Positions 8,389-18,509 of a stretch of DNA of 36,535 nt are shown here, in pieces. Made by a program: the position numbers and the translations under genes. The notes under the pieces were generated by a model. It searched no databases, had not been told where the DNA came from, and saw only the letters and a program-made list of their open reading frames with translations. Position 1 is the first letter of the stretch. Every line of letters starts with the position of its first letter. Source of the stretch: an uncultured Gemmiger sp. (GTDB taxonomy: Bacteria > Bacillota > Clostridia > Oscillospirales > Ruminococcaceae); the NCBI GenBank assembly GCA_944386495.1, contig CALXBE010000020.1:1-36535 (forward strand), written 5' to 3'.

Positions 8389-8401
<13 letters not shown>
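6362..8401 (+). CDS. atpHA: F0F1 ATP synthase delta-alpha fusion
   Basis: One uninterrupted 679-codon frame. Residues 1-~168 are a whole delta/OSCP subunit, starting [13 protein letters not shown] and ending in the conserved [20 protein letters not shown] and RLNRLARG. A linker of about seven residues (MEDAPAQ) leads to alpha: N-terminal helix [14 protein letters not shown] (~176-189), beta-barrel from [16 protein letters not shown]-loop GDRQTGKT (342-349), and arginine finger R538 in [11 protein letters not shown]. Both parts have full family length (~170 and ~510), so this is a clean in-frame join, not a remnant. Normally these are separate genes, one delta per three alpha. In-frame ATGs at 6866, 6914 and 6950 could restart alpha; only 6950 has a weak GGGG site. 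It overlaps atpF by 4 bases and atpG by 13. Confidence 0.93.
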
Positions 8402-10749
<2,348 letters not shown>

Positions 10750-10750
<1 letters not shown>

Positions 10751-11154
10751 TGGAAAAGACATTTCAGCTGGAGATCGTCACCCCGGAACGGCAGTTTTTC
10801 ACCGGCCCGGTGGAAAGCCTGATGCTTCCCGCCCTGGACGGGGAATATGGGGTGCTGCCCGGCCATGAGCCGGTGGTCACCGCCGTGGAACCGGGGGAGG
10901 CCCGGTACAAGGTGGACGGGGTCTGGCATTCCGTCATTGTGACCCAGGGCCTGGCCGAGCTGATGTCGGACTATGCCATCCTGCTGGTGGCCGCCGCCGA
11001 ACGGCCCGAGGACATTGACGCCGCCCGGGCCCAGCGGGCCAAGGAACGGGCCCAGGAACGGCTGCGCCAGCACGGCAGCCAGCGGGAATATCACCGGGGC
11101 AAAGCCGCATTGGCCCGGGCCAATGCCCGCCTTCACGGAAGCAAACACCGCTAA
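10750..11154 (+). CDS. atpC: F0F1 ATP synthase subunit epsilon
   Basis: A 134-residue subunit. Residues 1-~85 are the beta-sandwich (FQLEIVTPERQFFTGPVESL and GEYGVLPGHEPVVTAV are conserved), which binds gamma and the c-ring; ~88-134 are the two-helix inhibitory domain, here unusually Arg-rich (RAQRAKERAQERLR and RGKAALARANARLHG). The helical domain limits ATP hydrolysis in relatives. The start shares one base with the beta stop (TGATG), so translation is coupled. It is the last gene of the operon; the terminator is about 150 bases on. Confidence 0.95.
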
Positions 11155-11307
11155 AGGGAAGCCGGGTCCCCAACAGCGTGGCGAAACTGGGAGGGACCGG
11201 CTGCCATATAGTATGAGGGGTTTTTATATTGGTTGGTTCCAAGGGGCTGTTTCCCGGGGCAGAAGTCCGGGCAGCGGCCGCCTGTTTACACCAACAAAGG
11301 TCGCCAG
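11155..11307. other. Structured spacer after atpC, possible dispersed repeat
   Basis: No reading frame with a ribosome site. Just after the atpC stop a hairpin can form between GCCGGGTCCC (11161-11170) and GGGACCGGC (11195-11203), enclosing about 24 bases. The composition resembles intergenic repeats I recall from related genomes, but no second copy is in this window, so the repeat idea is untested. Confidence 0.3.
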
Positions 11308-11336
11308 GCCGGTCAACCAATGGTTGACCGGCTTTT
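11308..11336 (+). terminator. Terminator of the ATP synthase operon
   Basis: GCCGGTCAACC and GGTTGACCGGC form a perfect 11-bp stem with a three-base loop, followed by TTTTCT. It is the first strong hairpin with a T-tract downstream of atpC. Confidence 0.85.
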
Positions 11337-11543
11337 CTGTGTTCAGATGAAGGTCGGTTTTCCTGTTTGTAATTCTCTGTCCTGGGGGCAATGTCCGCCT
11401 GACCTTCTGAAAAATCAGAGCCGCCGCATGGGATAAAACCGCCGTAAAAACCAGTCCCACCCCTGTTTCTGCGGGAAATGGGGCGCCCGTTGTCCAACAA
11501 ACCGCTTTTCCATCCTGTCCGTGTTACCATTAAAGTACTCAAT

Positions 11544-11580
11544 AAGAGCATCTGCGTCCTATCCATGCAGAGGCTCTTTT
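11544..11580 (+). promoter_or_regulatory. Leader hairpin directly before the LRR surface protein
   Basis: AAGAGCATCTGC (11544-11555) pairs with GCAGAGGCTCTT (11567-11578) with one mismatch, followed by TTTTGAGAGAGGGAGG. The hairpin plus T-run sits just before the ribosome site of the next gene, so it could be an attenuator or the terminator of an upstream transcript. The 200 bases between 11337 and 11543 show no gene. Confidence 0.45.
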
Positions 11581-11599
11581 GAGAGAGGGAGGTAACCGG

Positions 11600-13942
11600 A
11601 TGAAAAAGTATACGAAAAAAGTAAGGAAAACATACAAGAAAAAGCTGATGGAGCGGGCCGGCGCATGGGGGTGTGCGTTGGCTCTTTCCATGACACTGTC
11701 AATGGCGGCATTTGCGGAAGAACCGCTGGGAGAGGTGGTTTTGCAGCAAACCCTGATGACAGAGGTCACGGAATCCCGGCAGCCCACGGCGGAAGCCATG
11801 GAAACTGAACAGGGAACGGCGGAAACGGCAGAGCCTGAACAGGTTGTACCGGAAACCGAAGAACCGGAGCAGGAAGCCGCAGAAACGGCAGAGCCTGAGC
11901 AGCCGGCGGCAGGCACCGGGGAACCGGAGCAGGAAGCCGTAGAAACAGCACAGCCTCCGCAGCTCACAGAAGAACTCCCGGAAGAGGGAACGCCCGAGAC
12001 AGCAGTGCAGACCCCGGAAAGTTCTGAACAGGAACTGGCCCTGAATGTGGAAAACTTTCCGGACCCGGCATTTCTGGCAAGTCTGGACCGCTTTGACCTG
12101 GATGGAAACGGCAGCCTTTCCCTGTCGGAACGGGAAGCCGTAACAGAAATCGATGTACGGAGCAAGGGAATCCAGTCCCTGGAGGGGATAGGGGACTTCC
12201 CCAACCTGACCAGGCTCAACTGCATTGGAAATACCCTTACCCAACTGCCCCTGGACCAGATGCCCAAACTGACCTCGCTGCTCTGCAACGAGAATCAGCT
12301 TACACAGCTGGACCTTTCCCAGCTGCCCATGCTGCGGGTGCTCCACTGCCACGATAACCAGCTGACGGAACTGGATGTTTCCCAAAACCCGGAGCTGTAC
12401 GAACTGGCCTGCGGAGACAACCCATTCACTTCCCTGGATGTGACTCATAATCCCCAGCTGGCTTATCTGCTCTATTTGGGCGGTCCTCTGGAGATCCTGA
12501 CCCTGGGAGGAAACCATGCCCTGAAGGAACTTTGGTGCTCCTATGCCCTGGTGTCGGAGCTGGACCTGGCACAGGCTTCCAATCTGGAGATGCTGGGAAT
12601 CGAATACAGCCAGATTCGGTTCCTGGACCTTGAGGCAAACCCCAGGCTGACCCATGTGCTGGCATCAGGCTGCCGCCTTTTGGGGGCAAAACTGCCGGAG
12701 GGAATCTCTGCGGACCTTTCCCATCAGCGTGCAGTTGAAGTGCATGTGGGCGCCCATGAAACCACCTTCGATTTAATGAGGCTGGGCCTGCCCCTGGATA
12801 TGGCCAACATTTCCAATGTGACGGGAGCCCAGCTCCAGGGCAGCGTCCTGACCGGAATCTCCGATGCAGTCATGGTCACCTATGACTATGACGCTGGGGG
12901 AGCCCGGCTGACCGCATCCGTTCTGTTCCATGGGAGCAACGGCTGGGTGGAGCCTCTTTCCCTGGAGGATTGGACCTACGGCGAACCGCCCCACCAACCC
13001 TATGCAGAGGCGGAATACGGAAATGTGGTGTATACATACAGCGATTCCCCCGACGGCACCTTTGGCCCGGAGGTTCCCACCCAGGCGGGGACCTGGTATG
13101 TGAAGGCATCGGTGGCAGAGTCCCCGGACCATGCAGGGCTGACCGATGTTGAAGAATTTCACATCCTGAAAGCCCATCCCACCTTTACCGTACCCACCGG
13201 ACTGACGGCAGTGTACGGAAACACCCTTGCCAGTGTAGACCCCGGCAGCGGCTTTGTGTGGGAAGATCCCGGACAGAAGGTGGGCAGTGTGGGAGAAAAA
13301 ACCTTCCTGGCAAGCTATCTTCCGGAAGACACAGACAACTACCAGGTGGAAAACCATCTTCCCGTGGTGGTGCGGGTCCTGCCCAAACAGGCCCGGGAGG
13401 AATGGGTGCCCCGGCTGACAGGGTCCCAGGACCTTGCATCCCTGCAGGTCCGTGACGGTCAAACCACCCTTCGCCAAGGGCGGGACTATACGGTCACCAC
13501 CTACACGGAGAATGGCTGGGTGACGGTGATGGTGGTGTTCCAGGGCAACTATACCGGACAGATCCGGCGGGGATACCCCCAGGAATCTTCCGGGACTCTG
13601 CTGCCGCCCCCTGCAGCCAATGAAACAAAGGTACCCCCGCCCCAGCAGGAACCCATAGTGGATGCCGTGGTGGAAGACACCCGGCCCCAGGCAACATCCT
13701 CTCCGTCCGCCACACCTGGACCGGATGGAGAATCCCAGAAGGAAGAACCCGCAGAGCCAACCGGACAGGAGGGTCTGCCCCATGAAGACACCGCCGATGC
13801 CCCCTCGGCAGAGAGGAAAGCACGGGATGGGATGATTCTGATTTGGCTTCTGCTCATACTCCTGGTCATTGCCATTTGGCTGTTTGAGGGGTATAAAAAG
13901 GGGGAGGACGAGGAAAAACCGGACAGTGACCTGAACGACTGA
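11600..13942 (+). CDS. Secreted leucine-rich-repeat surface protein with C-terminal membrane anchor
   Basis: About 780 residues. A basic N-terminus and hydrophobic segment ending SMAAFA-EE form a signal peptide. A low-complexity Glu/Pro/Thr region (~45-140) with EPEQ and ETAEPEQ units follows. Then an EF-hand-like DRFDLDGNGSLSLSE leads into bacterial LRRs (~175-370) of the form LTxLxCxxNxLTxLDLSxxPxL. Near ~525-600 is an extracellular fold with PTGLTAVYGNTL and VGSVGEKTFLA, typical of MBG-like repeats. The end has a membrane segment (MILIWLLLILLVIAIWLF) and a short charged tail without LPXTG, so it is anchored by the membrane. I start at MKKYTKK because GGGAGGTAA precedes it. Likely host- or neighbour-facing; binding partner unknown. 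Confidence 0.87.
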   Translation: MKKYTKKVRKTYKKKLMERAGAWGCALALSMTLSMAAFAEEPLGEVVLQQTLMTEVTESRQPTAEAMETEQGTAETAEPEQVVPETEEPEQEAAETAEPEQPAAGTGEPEQEAVETAQPPQLTEELPEEGTPETAVQTPESSEQELALNVENFPDPAFLASLDRFDLDGNGSLSLSEREAVTEIDVRSKGIQSLEGIGDFPNLTRLNCIGNTLTQLPLDQMPKLTSLLCNENQLTQLDLSQLPMLRVLHCHDNQLTELDVSQNPELYELACGDNPFTSLDVTHNPQLAYLLYLGGPLEILTLGGNHALKELWCSYALVSELDLAQASNLEMLGIEYSQIRFLDLEANPRLTHVLASGCRLLGAKLPEGISADLSHQRAVEVHVGAHETTFDLMRLGLPLDMANISNVTGAQLQGSVLTGISDAVMVTYDYDAGGARLTASVLFHGSNGWVEPLSLEDWTYGEPPHQPYAEAEYGNVVYTYSDSPDGTFGPEVPTQAGTWYVKASVAESPDHAGLTDVEEFHILKAHPTFTVPTGLTAVYGNTLASVDPGSGFVWEDPGQKVGSVGEKTFLASYLPEDTDNYQVENHLPVVVRVLPKQAREEWVPRLTGSQDLASLQVRDGQTTLRQGRDYTVTTYTENGWVTVMVVFQGNYTGQIRRGYPQESSGTLLPPPAANETKVPPPQQEPIVDAVVEDTRPQATSSPSATPGPDGESQKEEPAEPTGQEGLPHEDTADAPSAERKARDGMILIWLLLILLVIAIWLFEGYKKGEDEEKPDSDLND

Positions 13943-13984
13943 CCGATTGGAACCCCATCCGCCGCAATCCAGTCCCACAAACCG

Positions 13985-14020
13985 AAAGCCCCGTAAACAG
14001 CTTGTTTACGGGGCTTTTTA
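13985..14020. terminator. Bidirectional terminator between convergent genes
   Basis: AAAGCCCCGTAAACA and TGTTTACGGGGCTTT form a perfect 15-bp stem with a GCT loop and T-runs on both strands. It separates the LRR protein gene from the XRE regulator gene. Confidence 0.9.
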
Positions 14021-14054
14021 TTATTTGCTTTTTGCCGCTGACCGGCAGAGAGAA

Positions 14055-14453
14055 TCAATACTGCCGCCAAAGCCATTCTATCTGGGGGAAAGCCAGATGG
14101 ATCAGAAAGGTGACCAGCATAAGGGCGGCCACGGCAAGGGTGATATACCCGAGTATCCGGAGAAAGCTGGTCAGGGCGGCCTTTCCCTTTTCAATGTCCA
14201 GATAGATGGAGGCGATTTTTTCGTCTGTCATGCTTTTCTCCCGCACATCCTGAACATCCATCCCCTTGACCAGCTCATCCAGGGTCAGACCGAAATAGTC
14301 GCTCAGCAGGACCAGCCGCTGGAAATCCGGGTAGGACTGCCCGGCCTCCCATTTGGAAATGGTCTGCCGGGAGACCTGAAGCTCCGCCCCCAATTCCTCC
14401 TGAGACAGCCCTTTCTGTTTTCTGAGGGATAATAGTTTTTCATGAAACTTCAT
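14055..14453 (-). CDS. XRE-family regulator with C-terminal membrane segment
   Basis: A 132-residue protein. Residues ~5-62 are a Cro/CI HTH: LLSLRKQKGLSQEELGAELQ, VSRQTISKWEAGQSYPD, then DYFGLTLDELVKG. Residues ~97-121 form one hydrophobic segment (ILGYITLAVAALMLVTFLIHLA), so the DNA-binding domain is tethered to the membrane. HTH proteins with short membrane tails are common in Firmicutes and often sense envelope state (inference). AAGGAGG lies upstream of the ATG. It is divergent from a DMT transporter. A palindrome in its own promoter suggests autoregulation, and the shared region would let it control the transporter too. Confidence 0.9.
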   Translation of the reverse strand: MKFHEKLLSLRKQKGLSQEELGAELQVSRQTISKWEAGQSYPDFQRLVLLSDYFGLTLDELVKGMDVQDVREKSMTDEKIASIYLDIEKGKAALTSFLRILGYITLAVAALMLVTFLIHLAFPQIEWLWRQY

Positions 14454-14486
14454 TTTGTAACCGTCCTCCTTGCATCTGGTGATTCA

Positions 14487-14515
14487 AGTATATCCGGATA
14501 CCCTTTTGGTGACAA
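14487..14515 (-). promoter_or_regulatory. Promoter of the XRE regulator with embedded palindrome
   Basis: On the minus strand TTGTCA (14510-14515), a 17-nt spacer and TATACT (14487-14492). The palindrome TATCCGGATA (14491-14500) overlaps the -10 box, a good place for a dimeric XRE repressor. A second inverted repeat CCAAC-CAGA-GTTGG (14516-14529) abuts the -35 box. Confidence 0.6.
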
Positions 14516-14611
14516 CCAACCAGAGTTGGCAATTTGTCCACGGCACTTAACATGGGGCCGGTTCCGGGGGCATCCGGGAATAAAAAGATTCAAAGAGCCT
14601 GCGGCTTTCTT

Positions 14612-14639
14612 TTGGGGGCAAGATGTTATATAGTATAGT
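14612..14639 (+). promoter_or_regulatory. Likely promoter of the second DMT transporter
   Basis: TTGGGG (14612-14617), 16 bases, then TATAGT (14634-14639), giving a leader of about 25 bases with AAAGGAA before the start. Confidence 0.45.
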
Positions 14640-14671
14640 GAGAAAGTTTTCAAAAGAGAAAGGAACGCCCC

Positions 14672-15511
14672 ATGCTTTTCCTTGTCCTGGCTATGCTGTT
14701 CAGTGCCGTGCTGGCCCTGGTCCTGAAATATCTTGACTCCGGCAGTCCCTACGGAGTGTTTTTTGTCAACTACATCACCTGCGCCCTTCTGGCCTTTGGG
14801 GCGTTGCAGCCCAGGACACTCTATAACGGGGACTTTACCCCCTGCTGGCTGGGAGGAATCACCGGCCTGATTTACCTGGCCTCCTTCTCTGCCAACGGAT
14901 ACAGCATCCATAAAAACGGAGCCATCCTTTCCTCGGTGTTTACCCGCCTGGGGGTGCTGGTTCCCATTCTGGTGTCGGTGACACTGTTTGGGGAGCGGCC
15001 CACCCTTCTGCAGGGACTGGGGGTTGCCCTGGCCGTGGCAGCGGCCGTGGTCATGAACGGCCTGCCCCGGAAAAGGGAAACTTCCGCCCCGGAAACCAAA
15101 GTGTATCTGGTGCCCCTGGTGCTGACTTTGCTCCTCAACGGTACTGCGGATGCCATGTCCAAGGTGTTCAACCAGCTGGGCCGGCGGCAGGACGACGGGC
15201 TGTTCATGTTCTATATCTTCCTGTTTGCCGGGCTGGCTACCCTGGTGCTGCTGGTCCGGGAGGGGCGGCCCCTTACAAAAAGGGATGTTTTCTTCGGGGT
15301 CCTGGCAGGCATTCCCAACTTCCTTTCCTCCCGGCTGCTGCTGGCCGCCCTGGCGGAGCTCCCCGCCTTCCTGGTCTACCCCTCTTACAGCGTAGGGGTG
15401 ATTCTGGTCATCAGCCTGGCCAGCTTTTTCCTCTTCCGGGAACGGCTGAACCGCCGCCAGATGGGAGCGGCAGGGATGATCCTGGGGTCGCTGGTGCTGC
15501 TCAACCTGTAA
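14672..15511 (+). CDS. DMT-superfamily (EamA-like) transporter
   Basis: A 279-residue polytopic membrane protein with about ten segments in two repeats, each ending in a familiar short motif: VFTRLGVLVPILVSVTLFGERPT in the first half and YPSYSVGVILVISLASFFLFRERL in the second. It is a drug/metabolite-type transporter of unknown substrate. AAAGGAA lies ten bases before the ATG. It is a single-gene unit, divergent from the XRE regulator and followed by a long perfect terminator. It is not close in sequence to the DMT protein at 640-1503. Confidence 0.87.
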   Translation: MLFLVLAMLFSAVLALVLKYLDSGSPYGVFFVNYITCALLAFGALQPRTLYNGDFTPCWLGGITGLIYLASFSANGYSIHKNGAILSSVFTRLGVLVPILVSVTLFGERPTLLQGLGVALAVAAAVVMNGLPRKRETSAPETKVYLVPLVLTLLLNGTADAMSKVFNQLGRRQDDGLFMFYIFLFAGLATLVLLVREGRPLTKRDVFFGVLAGIPNFLSSRLLLAALAELPAFLVYPSYSVGVILVISLASFFLFRERLNRRQMGAAGMILGSLVLLNL

Positions 15512-15527
15512 GGACCATATTTTATCC

Positions 15528-15569
15528 AAAGAGAACCCCCGGTCTCATGGGACCGGGGGTTCTCTTTTT
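15528..15569. terminator. Bidirectional terminator
   Basis: A perfect 17-bp stem (15528-15544 with 15551-15567) with a six-base loop and T-runs on both strands. It ends the DMT gene and, on the minus strand, the 49-residue membrane protein gene. Confidence 0.92.
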
Positions 15570-15581
15570 ACCCAAATTGGC

Positions 15582-15731
15582 TTATGACATGAAGATGCTG
15601 GTACCGATAGTGCTGGCGGCTTCCAAAATGGCGCTGCTCAGGATGAATGCAGAGAGAAGGATGCTGATGGCAACGATAATCAGGCAGACAGAAACACCGT
15701 GGGTCTTAAAAAACTCGTTGAAATTTTTCAT
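15582..15731 (-). CDS. Small single-pass membrane protein (49 aa), possible transporter subunit
   Basis: This short gene has every expression signal: AAGGAGG six bases before the ATG, a near-consensus promoter (TTGACA, 17 nt, TAGAAT) about 50 bases upstream, and a strong terminator just after it. The product begins MKNFNEFFKTHG, has one membrane helix (~14-32, VSVCLIIVAISILLSAFIL), and ends in a mildly polar tail without a basic cluster. It lies downstream of the sodium:solute symporter on the same strand. Several sodium symporters have tiny membrane partners (for example MetS, YhdT, DUF4212 proteins), so a partner role is plausible. Its own promoter suggests it is also made alone. No family recognised. 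Confidence 0.75.
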   Translation of the reverse strand: MKNFNEFFKTHGVSVCLIIVAISILLSAFILSSAILEAASTIGTSIFMS

Positions 15732-15779
15732 GGCAGCCTCCTTGAAAACAGATTCTCCATACCGTTTGATTTTATAATG

Positions 15780-15808
15780 ATTCTATTTTGGGGGTGCGGT
15801 TTTGTCAA
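15780..15808 (-). promoter_or_regulatory. Near-consensus promoter of the 49-residue membrane protein
   Basis: Minus strand: TTGACA (15803-15808), exactly 17 bases, TAGAAT (15780-15785). This is the best sigma-A match in the window and predicts a leader of about 40 bases. Confidence 0.8.
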
Positions 15809-15852
15809 ACCGGATTGACGGCAGAGGAAAACGGAAAAAGCAGATTTCCGAT

Positions 15853-17300
15853 TTATTTCTTTTTCCCCAAAAGACCGGCCTGGGCAATAAAGGCGTCCGC
15901 CTTTTGGTATTCCGGTTTGGTGCAGAGACTGACCGTGACATAAACCAGGGCAGACAGGACAACCCCCAGAATCACCTGCCCGGCGGACTGGACTGCCCAG
16001 AAAGCGGGCAGCTTGATTCCCAGGGAAATCAGCAGGTTGTAAATGCAGTAGCTCAGCCCCACACACATGGAGGCCGCCGCACCTTTGGCGTTTCCCCGCC
16101 GCCAGATAAACCCGGCCACCATGGGAACAAAGACCCCGGTGGTGATAACATCCGAGGCGATCCAGGAAATCTCCAGAATGGAGCGGATTCCCAGGGCAAT
16201 GACCAGGGCGACGGCGGTGACCATCAGGGTGGCGGCACGGGAAAACCGGAGCTTCCGGTCCTCGTCCTGCTCCCGGGTGTTCAAGTCAATGGCCAGGGTC
16301 ATGGCGCCTGTGTTGATAAGGGAATCCATGGTGGACATAATGGCTGCCGAAATCCCCACAAAGGCAATGGCGCCCAGGACGGGGGCATGTAGTCCATGAC
16401 GATGGCGGTTACCACGCCGCCCTGGGGAAGGGTGTCGAACAGCACCAGCCCGGCCATCCCCGTAAAGACCACAATAAGGTAAAGGGGAATGTAGGCAAAG
16501 AAACTGAGGACCGCCATTTTCCGGGCATCCCTGTCCGACCGGGCGGCGGAAATGCGCTGCCAGACATTGGCCTGTATCATCCAGGCACAGCCGAAGGTGA
16601 TCACATACACCGCATATTTGGAGGCCCCGGCAGTCAGGCTCATGTATCCGTCCTTCCCTGCCAGGGCGGCAGCCGCACTTATTTCCGGGAACCCGCCTGC
16701 CCTGGTAAAGGCCACAACAAACACCCCGATGGCGGAGAGAAGCAGCAGCACAAACTGGATGATATCGGTCAGAACCACCCCCCGGAACCCTCCGAACAGG
16801 GAGTGGATCAGGACGATTCCCGTCCCCACCAGCACCGCCAGCTCGTAATTCAGGCCCAGGTAGGTGCCGAAGAAATTGCCGATGCCCACCATCTGGGAGG
16901 AGGCGGAGAAGGTCATGAAAATTAAAATCATCACCGAAAGGATTTTGGACACCAGCGGGGAATACCGGGCCGCCATCATCTTCCCCTGGGTGAGATAACC
17001 CACCCGGCGGATGGCCTTTGCCCCCAGAATCATCAGAAAGGTGGAGAGAAGGACCGGCACGCCGTAATACCAGAAAGCACCCAGGCCGTCGGAATAGGCC
17101 AGGTCCGCCGTGGAAAGGGCGGAACCTGCTCCCCACCAGGAGGCGATGAAGGTGATGGACAAGGCCCAGAAGGGGAGGGACCGGCCGGCAAAAAAGTAGT
17201 CCAGCACATTTGCGTTTTTCTTGTCCTTGGACACGGCAAAAAGCAGGACCGCAAAATAGATAAGCAGTCCAATCAAAGAAGTGGTTTGCAGCTGGGTCAT
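15853..17300 (-). pseudogene. Sodium:solute symporter (SSS family), single-base frameshift
   Basis: The intact ancestor would have ~482 residues and 13 membrane segments. The N-terminal part (from 17300) starts TQLQTTSLIGLLIYFAVLL and shows SSS hallmarks DYFFAGRSLPFWALS, SWWGAGSALSTADLAY and HSLFGGFRGVVLTDIIQF. At a C-run on the coding strand (G5 at 16381-16385) the frame breaks after MDYMPP. The rest, VLGAIAFVGISAAIMSTMDSL to the end, continues one frame over without other damage. One extra C restores it. Either a sequencing or assembly error, a recent mutation, or a slipping homopolymer. GGGAGG precedes the ATG. Substrate unknown; sodium-driven uptake is expected if functional. Confidence 0.85.
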
Positions 17301-17443
17301 CCTGTTATCCTCCCGCAGAAAGCGGTTGGGGCATCCGGGTTCAGAGACCGCCCAAAGGCGCCTTTTCTGAAAAGAAAAACCTTAATATGGCAGTTACTAT
17401 ACTGGGCTAGGAAAGGATTGTCAAGGGCAGGGGCAAAGGAATC

Positions 17444-17478
17444 AAAAAGAGCCCCTCCACAGTTCTGTGGAGGGGCTC
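17444..17478 (-). terminator. Terminator of the lipoprotein gene
   Basis: GAGCCCCTCCACAG and CTGTGGAGGGGCTC form a perfect 14-bp stem with a two-base centre, followed on the minus strand by T5. Confidence 0.9.
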
Positions 17479-17495
17479 CGCTGATGGGTCAGATA

Positions 17496-18113
17496 TTACA
17501 GCAATTTGAAGGTTCCGGTCATTTCCTCCAGCTTTCCCTGAATTTCCATGGATACATCCACAGGGCTGGTGATCTCAACCAGCAGGGAGCCTTCCTCCAG
17601 GGAGATGGCATAGAATACCCGGGTCTGGGTCACTCCGTCCACCTCTTCCTCATAGTGAACGCAGAAAGTCTCCAGGCCGTCAGCGCCGAAAGTGGTGGTC
17701 TCCGGGGCGATTCCCTCCTGACCAGACTGAGCAGCGATTTCCTCTGCCAGGGTCTGGGCATCCTTGTCGGAGTAGGACTGAACTGCAATGTAGACCTGGC
17801 CGTTCAGTTCTTCGGCAGTGTTGTAGGTGTAGGTGTCCTTGTCCTCTGCGGTATCATCCAGGGTAAATACAGTGGGGTCATAGGTCATGGAATACCCCAG
17901 CCGGCTCTCTTCCAGAACAGGCTCTGCATCTTCCGCAGGATACTCGGATTCAGGCTCCTGGGAATCATCGGCAGTATCGCTTTGCTCAGGGGTGGCGGTG
18001 GCCTGGGTGCTCACGGAAGAATCCGTGGAAGTTTCCTGACTGTTTCCGCAGGCGGCCAAAAGCACAGCCGCCAGACAGGCAACGCAGATCAGCAACAATC
18101 TGTTTCTTTTCAT
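17496..18113 (-). CDS. Secreted lipoprotein of unknown function
   Basis: A 205-residue protein with a lipoprotein signal: basic MKRNR, hydrophobic core and lipobox LLAAC with the modified cysteine at C22. A Ser/Thr/Glu/Asp-rich linker (~25-65) follows, then a compact domain (~70-205) with RLGYSMTYDPTVFTLDD and a regular alternation of strands. That beginning is typical of small extracytoplasmic domains in clostridial lipoproteins, but I cannot name a family. GGAGG precedes the ATG. It has its own promoter with a perfect palindrome near the transcription start, so it is probably regulated on its own. Confidence 0.85.
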   Translation of the reverse strand: MKRNRLLLICVACLAAVLLAACGNSQETSTDSSVSTQATATPEQSDTADDSQEPESEYPAEDAEPVLEESRLGYSMTYDPTVFTLDDTAEDKDTYTYNTAEELNGQVYIAVQSYSDKDAQTLAEEIAAQSGQEGIAPETTTFGADGLETFCVHYEEEVDGVTQTRVFYAISLEEGSLLVEITSPVDVSMEIQGKLEEMTGTFKLL

Positions 18114-18149
18114 GCTTTTTTACCTCCGTAATTTCATGAAGTTTTTGCA

Positions 18150-18203
18150 AGAGAGGAATCCTCTCTATAGCCTGGATTATACCCGCAGCGCTCCTCCGGT
18201 TCA
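18150..18203 (-). promoter_or_regulatory. Promoter of the lipoprotein gene with operator-like palindrome
   Basis: Minus strand: TTGAAC (18198-18203), 16 bases, TATAAT (18176-18181). Directly downstream, at about +4 to +20, AGAGAGGA-A-TCCTCTCT (18150-18166) is an inverted repeat with perfect 8-bp arms, either an operator or a 5' hairpin of the transcript. Confidence 0.65.
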
Positions 18204-18244
18204 AGGGGAATTTTGAGAATATTCTGTGAGAATAAAATGAATGA

Positions 18245-18264
18245 TTTTTTGATACATCAAAAAA
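18245..18264. repeat. Perfect 9-bp inverted repeat
   Basis: TTTTTTGAT-AC-ATCAAAAAA lies between the divergent lipoprotein and cysteine desulfidase genes, upstream of both promoters. It could be a regulator site or a weak terminator. The region 18265-18360 shows nothing else. Confidence 0.4.
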
Positions 18265-18360
18265 CGAAGGATTTACTCAGACGGGGGAGTCCGGGAGAAA
18301 AGGCGGTTCCGGGAAAGGGGGATGAAATCAGGGCTTTTCCGGTTTTGCACCGGCTGCGGG

Positions 18361-18388
18361 TTGAGGCTTCTGGAAAAAATAGTATAAT
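18361..18388 (+). promoter_or_regulatory. Likely promoter of the cysteine desulfidase gene
   Basis: TTGAGG (18361-18366), 16 bases, perfect TATAAT (18383-18388). It predicts a leader of about 130 bases, GC-rich and structured. Confidence 0.55.
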
Positions 18389-18483
18389 GGAGGTAGCGAA
18401 ATTTCAGCCTTGCCAGGGGATGGAACCGGCGCCCGGCCCAAACCGGGGCGGGAAGAACCGCTCTCCCCATGGAATACCCAAAT

Positions 18484-18509
18484 CTCCCGCACCTGTCCGG
18501 TGGAGGGAG
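18484..18509 (+). promoter_or_regulatory. Leader hairpin before the cysteine desulfidase ribosome site
   Basis: CTCCC...CACC pairs with GGTG...GGGAG around a short loop, ending about eight bases before AAAGGA. It may tune translation. I could not match the leader to a known riboswitch. Confidence 0.35.

Noticed and set aside
11820-11970. Tandem repeat array or CRISPR-like repeat
   Set aside because: The repeats code for Glu/Pro/Thr-rich linker (EPEQ units) in the LRR protein and have no spacer structure.
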